Assembly: GCA_910579275.1 (NCBI GenBank)
Contig: CAJTTO010000001.1
Coordinates: forward strand, 144,681 to 208,680
Source: an uncultured Lachnospiraceae bacterium
GTDB taxonomy: Bacteria; Bacillota; Clostridia; Lachnospirales; Lachnospiraceae
Reading direction: 5' to 3'
Length of the DNA stretch: 64,000 nt
How positions within the stretch are numbered: the stretch's first letter is position 1; the number at the start of each line of letters is the position of its first letter. Made by a program: the position numbers and the translations under genes. The notes beneath the pieces are model-generated. The model did no database searches and was not told where the DNA came from. It worked only from the letters and a program-made list of their open reading frames with translations. This document shows positions 16,129 through 25,815 of the stretch, piece by piece.

Positions 16129-18309
16129 ATGAGGAAATCAAATAAAAGCTACACAGGGATAGACTGTTTTCGGATGATTGCAGCACTGCTGATCATTGCG
16201 ATTCACACGTCGCCGCTTGGCACATACAGCGAATTGGGGGATTTCATTCTGACGCGCGTGATTGCCCGTGCAGCAGTTCCGTTCTTTTTTATGACATCCG
16301 GTTTCTTCCTGATTTCCAGATACAGTTACAAATCGGACAAGCCGGTCGCTTTTGTGAAAAAGACAGCACAGATTTATGGGGCTGCTATTGTGCTTTACAT
16401 ACCGATTAATCTCTACAATGGCTATTTCAAAACGGAAAATCTGCTGCCCAATTTGATAAAGGATATTGTGTTTGACGGGACATTGTATCATCTCTGGTAT
16501 CTGCCGGCATCGCTCGTCGGCGGAGTGACTGTCTGGTATTTGGTGCGAAGGATGGGCTTTCACAGGGCATTTACCGTGTCGGCGGCGCTCTATTTGATTG
16601 GACTGTTTGGTGACAGCTATTATGGGGTGACAGAAAAAGTGCCTGTTATCAGCGGATTTTATGCACTTTGGTTTCAGGTGTCTGATTACACGAGAAACGG
16701 CGTTTTCTTTGCGCCGGTTTTCTTCCTTCTGGGCGGATGGATTGCAGACTGTAAGACAAGCCCGAAACAGACGACGGCATGGACGCTGTCTGCCCTGATG
16801 ATGATGCTCATGCTGGCGGAAGGACTGATTTTGCATCATTTTCAGGTGCAGCGCCACGACAGCATGTATTTCTTTTTGCCGCCCTGCATGTATTTTCTGT
16901 TTCAGGCGTTGCTTTATTACAGAGGAAAACGCCATGTCTGGCTGCGGGATGTCTCACTCCTTGTCTACATTATTCACCCCATGATGATTGTCGTGATACG
17001 GTTTGCCGCAAAAGCGCTCCATATGCAGACGCTTCTTGTCGAAAACAGCGTGGTGCATTTTCTTGCAGTGGTTGTGACATCCGTGTCATTTAGTGTGGCG
17101 GCGGCAGTGTATTGGAATCGTTTTGGAAGCGGAAAGAAAAAGAAGCAGACGGGCATACACAGGGCTTACATTGAAATCAACTTGGACAATCTGACACACA
17201 ACGTAAAAGTGTTGTGTAAGGCAATGCCGCCAAAATGTGAGCTGATGGCAGTTGTGAAGGCGGATGCTTATGGGCATGGGATGTATGAGATTGCAGCACA
17301 TTTGAACAAAATCGGTGTGCGGGCATTTGCGGCAGCGACCGTTGATGAGGGCATTGCGCTGCGCGGATATGGCATTCGCGGCGAGATTCTGATACTGGGA
17401 TATACACCGCCTGAGCGGGCATGGGAGCTTTGTAAATATGACCTTTCCCAGACGCTGGTTGATTACGGCTATGCCTGTACGCTGAACGCGCAGGGACATC
17501 GGGTCAAGGTGCATATCAAACTGGACACAGGAATGCACCGGCTGGGATTCGGGGTTGCTTTGGACGGAGGAACCGGAAAAGAAATGCAGAACCTGATAAG
17601 CGTTTTTTCGAAGAAAAATCTTGCCATAAACGGTATTTACACGCACCTTTGTGCGGCCGACAGTCTGGACGAGGCGGATGTCCTTTTCACCCGGCTTCAG
17701 ATAACAAGATTTTACAAGGTCATAAACAGGCTGAAAAAGCAGGGCATACACATTCCGAAAACCCATATTCAGAGCAGTTATGGTCTGATGAATTATCCGG
17801 AGCTTAAATGCAGTTATGTCAGGGCAGGCATTTCCCTGTACGGTGTTCTAAGTACATCAAATGCACAGACAAAGCTGCGTCTCGACTTGAAACCAGTCCT
17901 ATCACTGAAAGCGCATGTTGTTTTGATTCGCAAGGTAAAACAGGGAGACAGTGTCGGTTATGGCAGAGATTTTGTGGCGGACAGAGACAGTCGTATAGCC
18001 ATCTTGTCCATCGGCTACGCGGACGGATTCCCGAGAATCCTGTCCGGCAGAGGGCAGGATGTCCTGATCAACGGACAGCAGGCGCCGATTGTCGGCAGAA
18101 TCTGTATGGATCAGCTTGCAGTCGACATCACAGAACTTTCCAATGTCAGTGTCGGTATGACCGCCACACTGATTGGCAGGGACGGCGACAGGGAAATCAC
18201 CGCGCCGGCGGTGGCAGGACAGGCAGAAAGCATTACAAATGAGCTGCTAAGCCGCATGGGGAAAAGGGTGGCAGTCACTAACTTAGGGAATATCTCAAAA
18301 TTTTCGTAA
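16129..18309 (+). CDS. vanT: VanT-type membrane serine racemase (acyltransferase plus alanine racemase domains)
   Basis: A 726-residue fusion. The N-terminal half (about 1-345) is a polytopic acyltransferase-3-like membrane domain, starting YTGIDCFRMIAALLIIAIHT. The C-terminal half is a PLP-dependent alanine racemase fold: PLP lysine K377 in AVVKADAYGHG and the second catalytic tyrosine Y630 in SIGYADGFP. This architecture is specific to VanT, which imports L-Ser and racemises it to D-Ser. ATG at 16129 follows AGAGGGGAA; the gap to the ligase gene is 28 bp, so the two are one operon. Whether the racemase prefers Ser over Ala cannot be read directly. Confidence 0.9.
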   Translation: MRKSNKSYTGIDCFRMIAALLIIAIHTSPLGTYSELGDFILTRVIARAAVPFFFMTSGFFLISRYSYKSDKPVAFVKKTAQIYGAAIVLYIPINLYNGYFKTENLLPNLIKDIVFDGTLYHLWYLPASLVGGVTVWYLVRRMGFHRAFTVSAALYLIGLFGDSYYGVTEKVPVISGFYALWFQVSDYTRNGVFFAPVFFLLGGWIADCKTSPKQTTAWTLSALMMMLMLAEGLILHHFQVQRHDSMYFFLPPCMYFLFQALLYYRGKRHVWLRDVSLLVYIIHPMMIVVIRFAAKALHMQTLLVENSVVHFLAVVVTSVSFSVAAAVYWNRFGSGKKKKQTGIHRAYIEINLDNLTHNVKVLCKAMPPKCELMAVVKADAYGHGMYEIAAHLNKIGVRAFAAATVDEGIALRGYGIRGEILILGYTPPERAWELCKYDLSQTLVDYGYACTLNAQGHRVKVHIKLDTGMHRLGFGVALDGGTGKEMQNLISVFSKKNLAINGIYTHLCAADSLDEADVLFTRLQITRFYKVINRLKKQGIHIPKTHIQSSYGLMNYPELKCSYVRAGISLYGVLSTSNAQTKLRLDLKPVLSLKAHVVLIRKVKQGDSVGYGRDFVADRDSRIAILSIGYADGFPRILSGRGQDVLINGQQAPIVGRICMDQLAVDITELSNVSVGMTATLIGRDGDREITAPAVAGQAESITNELLSRMGKRVAVTNLGNISKFS

Positions 18310-18325
18310 AAAACAAAACTAGAAC

Positions 18326-18354
18326 TTGAGTTCGGATGGGGAGTGTGCTATTAT
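18326..18354 (+). promoter_or_regulatory. Promoter of the restriction-modification genes
   Basis: TTGAGT, 17-bp spacer, TATTAT, starting 17 bp after the vanT stop and 36 bp before the methyltransferase start. No terminator is visible between vanT and this promoter. Confidence 0.6.
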
Positions 18355-18389
18355 ATGTAGATAGATGAATTAAGTTAAGGAGTAAGTTT

Positions 18390-19250
18390 ATGGAAAAAGC
18401 AGATAAGCCAGTTATGAACATGGATAAGGTTATCAACCAGCTTTTTGAAGGTGACTGCCTCGAATATATGATAGAAATACCGGATGGAAGTGTAGATATG
18501 ATTCTTTGTGACTTGCCATATGGAATGACACAAAATGAATGGGATTGTTATATTTCTTTGGACGAGTTATGGAAGCAATATAATCGAATTATTAAACCGA
18601 ATGGAGCGATAGTATTAACCTCTAATGGAGTTTTTACGGCGAAATTAATTTTAAGCCAGCCTAATATTTATAAATATAAGTGGGTGTGGGAAAAATCAAA
18701 ACCAACTAATTTTCTAAATGCTAAGAAACAGCCGCTTAGAAAGCATGAAGATGTATGCGTATTTTATAAGAAACAACCTACATATCATCCACAAATGACA
18801 CAAGGCGAGCCATACGATAAAGGAACAAGAAAAAATCAGTTATGTGGAAACTATGGTGACTTTGAACCAGTCCATGTGGCAAGCGAAGGGGAGCGTTATC
18901 CAACGGACATCATATATGTTAAGACTGCTGAATGTGAAGGAGCAGTCTTACACCCAACGCAAAAACCAATAGAATTGGGAAGATACATGATACGAACATA
19001 CACAAATCCTGGGGATGTTGTATTGGACAATACTTTCGGAAGCGGATCATTTTTAGTTGCTGCTTTAATGGAAGGAAGAAATTTTATAGGAATCGAAAAG
19101 AACGAAAATGTGGCATTGTTTAAAAAAGAAGAAATTGACTATATAGATGTTGCGAAAAGAAGATTGTTTTTGGCGTGGGAGCAGTTGGACAAAAAGACTC
19201 GTAAATATATAAAGGAACAAAATTTAATTTCGGAATTTCAGGAGAGATAA
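18390..19250 (+). CDS. Site-specific DNA methyltransferase (N4/N6, beta class)
   Basis: A 286-residue modification methylase. Motif IV is DLPYG (residues 41-45, a variant of DPPY). The SAM-binding FxGxG motif comes later, as TFGSGS (FGSG at 216-219), after HPTQKP. This order, with the recognition region between, is the beta class. It should methylate adenine-N6 or cytosine-N4 in the recognition site. AAGGAG lies 7 bp before the ATG. The stop is 6 bp before the nuclease-methylase fusion gene, so they form one unit. The gene is AT-rich compared with the van genes, a sign of transfer. Confidence 0.85.
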   Translation: MEKADKPVMNMDKVINQLFEGDCLEYMIEIPDGSVDMILCDLPYGMTQNEWDCYISLDELWKQYNRIIKPNGAIVLTSNGVFTAKLILSQPNIYKYKWVWEKSKPTNFLNAKKQPLRKHEDVCVFYKKQPTYHPQMTQGEPYDKGTRKNQLCGNYGDFEPVHVASEGERYPTDIIYVKTAECEGAVLHPTQKPIELGRYMIRTYTNPGDVVLDNTFGSGSFLVAALMEGRNFIGIEKNENVALFKKEEIDYIDVAKRRLFLAWEQLDKKTRKYIKEQNLISEFQER

Positions 19251-19256
19251 ATATGT

Positions 19257-22031
19257 ATGGGTATAATTGTTAGACGTAATGAGAGAAGCTGGGCGATTGT
19301 CATTATCTCGGAAATAAAGGAAATGCTCAAAGGAATGAATTTGAGGATTAAAAGTGCAGGTGGAGAAAGTACGCTTTCTGTAAATAAAAAAAGCATGTTT
19401 CCAGATGTCTTACTATATGAGGATGAAGCACAAAACAGGATTTTACAAGGCTGGGAACTCAAGATGCCAGATGTTCTAATTACAGATGAAGCATTGATAA
19501 AGGATGCCGCCAGAAAAGCAATTGCTTTAGATTTAAATAGTTTTGTGATTTGGAATTTTACATATGGGAAGTTATATATAAAAAAAGATAATGGCGAATT
19601 TGAAGAAGAAAGGGTATGGAGTGGGACGAATCATATAAAAAGTCGCGAGGATGTGGCTACATATAAATCAGAGTGGCTGCCAATTATAAAAGACATTGTC
19701 TTAACTGTAAATGAATTTATGATTAACGGTACGATATCAGCATCATCCATAGAAACAACAATATCTGACGGACTTATGACAGAAATAATCCAAAGAAATA
19801 AAAATTTGGTTGCTGAAAACCTTATTTTAGAAGTTTGCAGCAATATGACAATGGAGAGTCGCCTGAAAGTATGGTGGAATACGGTTCATGAAGAATATGA
19901 TAAGGATGAGAATGATATGTATTCTGCGTATGCAAAAGCAATTTTGCTGAATTGGACAAATAGAATCATGTTTGCAAACACAATCAAGAAGTATCATAAC
20001 TGTGCCTATAAGATAAATGAAATTGATAGTACATCCACACCGGCAGATGGAAATGCAATCATAGATGAGATTGTGGAACAAGGGGATTTTTATAATGTAT
20101 TTAAAGGGATGCAATATAACGAAGCTGTGCCAGAAGACACATGGATAGATATTGTGGACTATAACCAGTTCTTGGTGGAAAGTAAGATAGAAAAAATTGA
20201 TCAGACAGCCCTGCAAGAAATATTGGAAAAAACAGTTAATACGGCAAAGAGAGAAGTAAGAGGACAATATGCCACACCATATTGTTTGGCTGATCTATTG
20301 TGCCAAATAACAGTTCATAATTGGAGGAAGGACTGTGCAGACTTATGTGCAGGTACAGGGACAATTGCGAGAGCAATCATCAAGAATAAAACGGAAAGAC
20401 TGAATAATCCGGAGGCTGCATTTACAAGTACATGGATAGCTGATAAGTACGCATATCCATTACAAATTGCCAATATTGCAGTGACAGATATGGGGGCACT
20501 GAATATTCCGTTAAATATATTTCAGTCGGATGTATTCGCTGTAAAGAGTAGAGATAAAGTGGAAATAAAAAGTCCTACTGACGGAAGCGGAATTGAAAAA
20601 GAAATCCCTTTTTTTGGCGCCGTTGTTTCTAATCTGCCATTTGTTGCGTATAATAAAATAGCTGATGATGAGATATCGTATATTAGTGAGTATAGGCAGA
20701 AAATAAAAGAGAATACAGGTATAGAATTTACATTAGGGAAGACAGATTTATATAATTATCTGCCGTTTAAACTGCATGAATTATTAGAAGATGATGGAAA
20801 GTTAGGAATTATTTTATCAAACTCATGGCTTGGTACGGATATTGGTAAGAAATTTTTTGACGCGTTACAGTATTATTTTAATACCTGTGCAGTGGTAATA
20901 AGCAATTGTGGACGCTGGTTTAAAAATGCAGATGTTGTTGCAACCTTACTTATACTTCAAAAAAGGGTAGTTATGGCACCAAATCTAAGTACTAAAATTA
21001 ATTTTTGGATGGTCAACAAAGACATAGAACAAATTAACACAAAAGAAAAGGAAATAATCATTAATAGTATTGTGCTTGGAGAAGAGATTGATAGTACAGT
21101 AATTTCTGTAAAAAATTATTCTATAGGGACGATTAAAAAAATCACAGAAAATGGAATAACCTTAAATGCTTTATTTCATGATGTGTCATGGGTTAATAGG
21201 TTGGCAGAGTGCTTGACTCCGATTGAAGAAGTTTTTATTGTTAAAAGAGGTGAACGCAGAGGATGGAATGATTTGTTTTATCCATCAGAAAACAGCGGAA
21301 TTGAGAACGAATACATTAAGCCAGTGCTAAAAAATCCAGCTTTGTTAAAATCATATACAGCGCAAACAGACATTATTGCATTTTGCTGCCATAAGTCGAA
21401 GGACGAATTACAACAATTAGGGCATACAGGGGCTTTACATTGGATAGAAAAGTTTGAAAATATTAGAAATGGGAAAGGTAAGTTATTGCCGGAAGCATTA
21501 AAGCGGTCAGGAAGCTTTTGGTATGAAATGGATGATGCAGCAAAAGCAGACTTTGTGACAGCACTTAACCCAGATAGGCGTTTGTTTGTATCTATGTTTG
21601 AAGAAAGTACATTTGTCGATCAACGATTTACGAGAATACAAATGAAAGATATGAGTGCATCAAAAGATTTATTACATGCATTATTGAATTCTTTATTTGG
21701 TATGTTTGCAATTGAAGCAATCGGCTTTGGCAGGGGATTGGGCGTATTGGATGCGAGTAGTGTGAGATTGAAAAACATGTATATGATAAATCCGCAGATT
21801 ATATCAGATGCGGATGCTGAGGAGATTGTGGAATTGTTTCACAAAATCAAAAATCGACATGTTATGGATACTGAAGATGAGTTAAAGGATGCGGATAGGG
21901 AAATATTTGACCGCAAGATATTGAAGGCAATAGGGCATGAGGAGCTATATGATGCGATAAAGGAATCTTTACTATCAATGCAACATACACGACATGCCGT
22001 TAAGGGACGCATACTAACCGATTGTAGATGA
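19257..22031 (+). CDS. Type II restriction enzyme: nuclease-methylase fusion (IIG/Eco57I-like)
   Basis: A 924-residue protein. The N-terminus shows a PD-(D/E)xK pattern, FPDVLLYEDEA (D50) then GWELKMPD (E67, K69), as in restriction nucleases. The centre is an N6-adenine methylase: motif I ADLCAGTGTIA (about 360-370) and motif IV NLPF (459-462, a variant of NPPF). The C-terminal third contains a probable target-recognition region (VKRGERRGWNDLFYP and EYIKPVLKN). Such single-chain enzymes cut near their site and methylate one strand; the preceding methylase would protect the other (inference). The ATG at 19257 is used because the nearer ATG at 19253 opens a frame that stops at once. No separate specificity gene is present. 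The gene is AT-rich, as in a mobile island. Confidence 0.75.
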   Translation: MGIIVRRNERSWAIVIISEIKEMLKGMNLRIKSAGGESTLSVNKKSMFPDVLLYEDEAQNRILQGWELKMPDVLITDEALIKDAARKAIALDLNSFVIWNFTYGKLYIKKDNGEFEEERVWSGTNHIKSREDVATYKSEWLPIIKDIVLTVNEFMINGTISASSIETTISDGLMTEIIQRNKNLVAENLILEVCSNMTMESRLKVWWNTVHEEYDKDENDMYSAYAKAILLNWTNRIMFANTIKKYHNCAYKINEIDSTSTPADGNAIIDEIVEQGDFYNVFKGMQYNEAVPEDTWIDIVDYNQFLVESKIEKIDQTALQEILEKTVNTAKREVRGQYATPYCLADLLCQITVHNWRKDCADLCAGTGTIARAIIKNKTERLNNPEAAFTSTWIADKYAYPLQIANIAVTDMGALNIPLNIFQSDVFAVKSRDKVEIKSPTDGSGIEKEIPFFGAVVSNLPFVAYNKIADDEISYISEYRQKIKENTGIEFTLGKTDLYNYLPFKLHELLEDDGKLGIILSNSWLGTDIGKKFFDALQYYFNTCAVVISNCGRWFKNADVVATLLILQKRVVMAPNLSTKINFWMVNKDIEQINTKEKEIIINSIVLGEEIDSTVISVKNYSIGTIKKITENGITLNALFHDVSWVNRLAECLTPIEEVFIVKRGERRGWNDLFYPSENSGIENEYIKPVLKNPALLKSYTAQTDIIAFCCHKSKDELQQLGHTGALHWIEKFENIRNGKGKLLPEALKRSGSFWYEMDDAAKADFVTALNPDRRLFVSMFEESTFVDQRFTRIQMKDMSASKDLLHALLNSLFGMFAIEAIGFGRGLGVLDASSVRLKNMYMINPQIISDADAEEIVELFHKIKNRHVMDTEDELKDADREIFDRKILKAIGHEELYDAIKESLLSMQHTRHAVKGRILTDCR

Positions 22032-22158
22032 TGGCAAATTAAAATGAAAGCAGCTTGGTTCTGAGATGAATGGGAGCACATAGCACTGTCAGGAATGTGT
22101 ATTTGGCAGTGGATTATCCTGTCATGCACTGCATGGGTAATTAAAAGGGAGTAGAAAA

Positions 22159-23379
22159 ATGGGTGTATTCTGGCATGCGGCAGTTTTCAAAAGACAGAAT
22201 CAGGTCGATGTGCAGGAGGTTGTCGCGCAGCTTGCTGCGGGGGAAAATGAATTTGATATTGTGCTGGACAAGTGCAGCTTTGACGTGTGCGAAGCCGGGA
22301 TCGTTGTCGGGTTCAATGACTATTGTCTGGCATTTGAAGGACTGGCAAAGGCATTGTCAGAAAAACTTGAAGGTCCCGTGCTGGTGTGTGATATCTATGA
22401 TGATGACTATTGGGACTATTTTCTATACAAGGAGGGCAGGGAACTCGACAAGTTTATGACCGTACCGGACTGTTTTGAGGAGATTCCGGAGGAGGAGTGG
22501 GAGCACTGGCGCGGAAACGCGGCGCTGTTAGCACAGGAGTTCGGCTGTCCGGCAGAACCATTGTCCGAGTATCTCCGCTTTTGGGATGATGATGGAGGAG
22601 ATGCGTGGGAGGTTGTAGGTTTTATCGAGGCGCTTGGATTTGAAATTCCGGAAGATGATTTCAATGACGCGGACGTGCCGGAATGTCGGAACGATACAGA
22701 CACAGCGATCCCAGAGCAAAGCAAGGTGCATGATGAGAACGAGCCGGAAGGTGAGGGGCGCAGCTTTCTCAAGAAAACATCGCATGCGAAGATTCCCGTT
22801 GATTTGGCGGCAGATGTGAAAGTAGACCCGAAACTGACCGCATGGGTTCGTGTCTGTGACGACGACGCGATGAAGCAGTTTTGCGGCAGTGCACTCACTT
22901 CGGAACAGATTGTACAATATATGGACGATACACTAAACGGACGGTATACTTATTTTGCGGCAGACTTTTTACTGCAGGGAGAGGGAATATATGTCAAACG
23001 TTTGGAGAAAAAGGTTTACCGTCTTTTTCACTCGACATTGGTGCTGCATCAGGGGGCGGGGAAGATGGCATGTTTCTTCTTCGCAGGCGACAGCATGTGC
23101 TGCTATGAATTGATTGGGAATTTCGATGCATATTATAATGCGGGTCCTGGCGAAAAAGAATACAGGAGATTTCAGGTGGGAAAGGTAGAATTGACGGAGG
23201 AGCTTGTATTTCAGGAGCGCAGCGGCATCGACAGGGCATTAAAAATGCTGTTTGCTGATTTGGAAAATGCGGACAAATGGCTGTCAAAGTCCTCGTTTTG
23301 GAGCAGACAAAATGTATTTCCCGGCGGAGTCAATAACTACAACAAGTGGCGTCGGAAACGGGGGCTGCTTGAAGATTAG
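22159..23379 (+). CDS. Uncharacterised acidic protein
   Basis: A 406-residue soluble protein that I do not recognise. It has no signal peptide or membrane segment. The N-terminal half is very acidic and aromatic (DIYDDDYWDYFLY, EEIPEEEWEHWRG). A charged linker at about 178-210 separates it from a C-terminal part rich in aromatic beta-strand-like sequence (YTYFAADFLLQGEGIYVKR), which ends Lys/Arg-rich. The two-part layout and acidity recall immunity or SMI1/KNR4-like proteins, but no diagnostic motif is seen. Base composition returns to the genome average here, so it is probably not part of the AT-rich restriction-modification island. ATG follows AAAAGGGAG. Confidence 0.7.
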   Translation: MGVFWHAAVFKRQNQVDVQEVVAQLAAGENEFDIVLDKCSFDVCEAGIVVGFNDYCLAFEGLAKALSEKLEGPVLVCDIYDDDYWDYFLYKEGRELDKFMTVPDCFEEIPEEEWEHWRGNAALLAQEFGCPAEPLSEYLRFWDDDGGDAWEVVGFIEALGFEIPEDDFNDADVPECRNDTDTAIPEQSKVHDENEPEGEGRSFLKKTSHAKIPVDLAADVKVDPKLTAWVRVCDDDAMKQFCGSALTSEQIVQYMDDTLNGRYTYFAADFLLQGEGIYVKRLEKKVYRLFHSTLVLHQGAGKMACFFFAGDSMCCYELIGNFDAYYNAGPGEKEYRRFQVGKVELTEELVFQERSGIDRALKMLFADLENADKWLSKSSFWSRQNVFPGGVNNYNKWRRKRGLLED

Positions 23380-23451
23380 AAAATAGAAGCATTTCCGGTC
23401 GTGTATGTGTATCTGATATTATCGCTGGAAGAATGTGTGCGGCTTGGGATT

Positions 23452-25815
23452 TCACTTGTCCTGTTTACGAAAAAGAAATGGATGGGCAGCATCCGGTAGG
23501 CAGCCAAGCGCCTCCGCAAACACTTCCTCGGGGAGTTCCTCCTTTGCGTAAGCCGCTTGGTTGAGGGTTTCGATCAGGGATTCCAGCGGGGCATCCGCCA
23601 ACAGCAAAACGCCGTTTTGGACAAGCATGGATGCCTGTTCTTCAAAACTTTTCGCACCTGCGAGTTTTTTTGAAAAATGCCTGCGGACAATCCGCCGATA
23701 CCACATCAGTAGTTTTTCACTGCGGTTTGCGCGGCGGTAGCGGTAATGCCAGATGCACGTTTTGATAAGGAGGCGCACAGGCAGAACCATGAGCAGCAGA
23801 ACCAGACAGACCGCAAACCCGAAGGTGGAAGTCTGTATCGCGCCGGAGATAGCGGTCTCTCCGGCGGTTTCTTTCGTGCCGCTCTGCGCGCCGTCATTTT
23901 GAAACAGTCTCAAAAACATATCCCAGATATTGCCGCGGCTTTCGTCCTCTTCTGTCTGAAAGGGTGTCAGTTCCACCGCGCACCATCCCAAATTTTCATC
24001 ATACACCTCCACCCACGCATGGGCGTTTCCGTCCGATACATCATAGGAAATGACAGACTGCTGGGGCGGTATGATTTCCGAGAAGGTATTTGCGGAACGG
24101 ATGCTTGTCCGGTCATAGTACTGCGTTGCGTCGCCGTCAAGCAGTGTAGCGTCCTCGGCAACTTCCATGGCATCGACTGCGTAGCCCTCCACATAGCGTG
24201 CGGGAATTCCCATATGGCGCAGAATCAGCACGGCGGCGCTCGCGTAGTGGGCGCAGTAGCCCTTCTGTTTTTCTTCCAGAAAATAATTTACAAAATCTTT
24301 TCGTCTCGGCGTGACGCCGGGGCTTAAAGTGTAAGGAAAATTCTGCTGGAAGTAGGCGCGCAGCTGGCTGATGATTTCCTGTGCGGAACCGGAAAGCCCC
24401 GCTTCCCTGCAAAAGTCGGCGATAACGGTCTGGTTTTCTGCCGGAATGTCCAGCCAGATGTCGTTCTCAAGATCTGCAGGCTTTTGGACGAGCTGTTCCG
24501 TAAGCATCGGGTAAAAGGTATATTCCAGTGCCATTCCATGGCGCAGGATTTTGTCTGTATCCGTGGAGTAATAGGGCAGATACACGCCGGCTGGCGCGGC
24601 AATGTTACGAATTTTCATGACGCCGCGTGCGTGGTCGGGCGCGCCGGCAGAGTAGCCCGCCTGCAGCAGTGCGGCAGTCTCCTCGCTCCACGCGTCCGCG
24701 CGCAGTGCGTCGTCGAGGATGCTCCAGTTATTTTCATAAGGACGATACTGTGCACCCACAAACGTTTTCAAATAAATCCGGTCGTATGTGTAAGGGACAA
24801 ATTCGAGTGTCAAATCTGTCTCGTAATCAAGCCGCACGGAATTGACGCCGCCGAGCCGCCCATTGACAAGACCTCCTGTGGTTGGGTAAAAATTTATCAG
24901 TCCCATCACACCGAGCAGATAAAAATTTTCCATGGTATCCATGGTGCTGCGCTTAAATACACTTTTGCTGTGTGCGGTAATATAGGCGTCTTTGGGCAGT
25001 ACAAGCTCCACAATGCCGCAGGCGGCGCTGCATAGCAGGAGAACGCCAAGCAGCGCACCCGCAGCTGCCCTGCCAGAAAAGCTCCCCAAAAACCGGTGTT
25101 TTTTGGCAGCCCTGTATGCCGTCTTTCGGCAGGGCTTTGTATTAGGATTCAGCATTTGATACCGGTTCTGGCGGTAGACATAGACGGCGAGGATGCCGGC
25201 GGTATACAGGATGACATAGCCTGCCGAGGGTTCGCGTTCCAGATAAATCGGCACGAGCAGGAAAAAGGCGGAGGAAAAGAGGATGGGCAGACAGTGTATT
25301 TTGTGTGATATCAGCCCGTTTGCAAGGCTGCATCCAATCAGCGCGAAGTAGCACATGGCAACAGAAATCGCCAGGGAATGATCCGCGACCTGTTCGGCAT
25401 AGCTGACCTGCGCACTTGTCTCAAAAAATGTTGTCGCAGCGGCGGAAATATCATTCAGGATGCCGTAAAAACCACTGCTGATATAGGTCTGGAGTCCCTG
25501 TCCGGCGTATAACACAAGCCCAAAAAGCAGCAGATAGCCTGCATTTTCCCAACGGGGAGAAAAATACAGGGAGGCGCAGTACACCGATACCAAAAGTGCC
25601 ACGGCAAAAAAGCCGATTTTTTCATATGCAATGTCAAAAGCGGACAGCATGCCCCCAAGACTTCCGGTTACAATTGCAAACAAGAAAAATGCGCGCACAA
25701 AAAAATCAGTCCACTGTTTCTCACGCCGCTCGCAAAAGTCACCGTTCAGGAAAATTCCTTCGGACAAGGCTATTTTTTCCTGCTTTTTTTTATTTCCATA
25801 CGTTTGGTTATTCAT
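23452..25815 (-). CDS. Membrane transglutaminase-like protein (TgpA/DUF3488 type)
   Basis: A 787-residue membrane protein. An N-terminal cluster of hydrophobic segments (about 36-210) and another at about 250-270 precede an extracytoplasmic transglutaminase-like domain with the Cys-His-Asp triad: C521 in KGYCAHYASAAV, H599 in NAHAWVEVYD and the following Asp. A single membrane segment near residue 675 leads to a cytoplasmic tail. Proteins of this type occur with MoxR and DUF58 partners, exactly as here. The true substrate is unknown; roles in cell-surface protein crosslinking or processing are proposed for relatives. It overlaps the DUF58 gene by 8 bp. Confidence 0.85.
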   Translation of the reverse strand: MNNQTYGNKKKQEKIALSEGIFLNGDFCERREKQWTDFFVRAFFLFAIVTGSLGGMLSAFDIAYEKIGFFAVALLVSVYCASLYFSPRWENAGYLLLFGLVLYAGQGLQTYISSGFYGILNDISAAATTFFETSAQVSYAEQVADHSLAISVAMCYFALIGCSLANGLISHKIHCLPILFSSAFFLLVPIYLEREPSAGYVILYTAGILAVYVYRQNRYQMLNPNTKPCRKTAYRAAKKHRFLGSFSGRAAAGALLGVLLLCSAACGIVELVLPKDAYITAHSKSVFKRSTMDTMENFYLLGVMGLINFYPTTGGLVNGRLGGVNSVRLDYETDLTLEFVPYTYDRIYLKTFVGAQYRPYENNWSILDDALRADAWSEETAALLQAGYSAGAPDHARGVMKIRNIAAPAGVYLPYYSTDTDKILRHGMALEYTFYPMLTEQLVQKPADLENDIWLDIPAENQTVIADFCREAGLSGSAQEIISQLRAYFQQNFPYTLSPGVTPRRKDFVNYFLEEKQKGYCAHYASAAVLILRHMGIPARYVEGYAVDAMEVAEDATLLDGDATQYYDRTSIRSANTFSEIIPPQQSVISYDVSDGNAHAWVEVYDENLGWCAVELTPFQTEEDESRGNIWDMFLRLFQNDGAQSGTKETAGETAISGAIQTSTFGFAVCLVLLLMVLPVRLLIKTCIWHYRYRRANRSEKLLMWYRRIVRRHFSKKLAGAKSFEEQASMLVQNGVLLLADAPLESLIETLNQAAYAKEELPEEVFAEALGCLPDAAHPFLFRKQDK

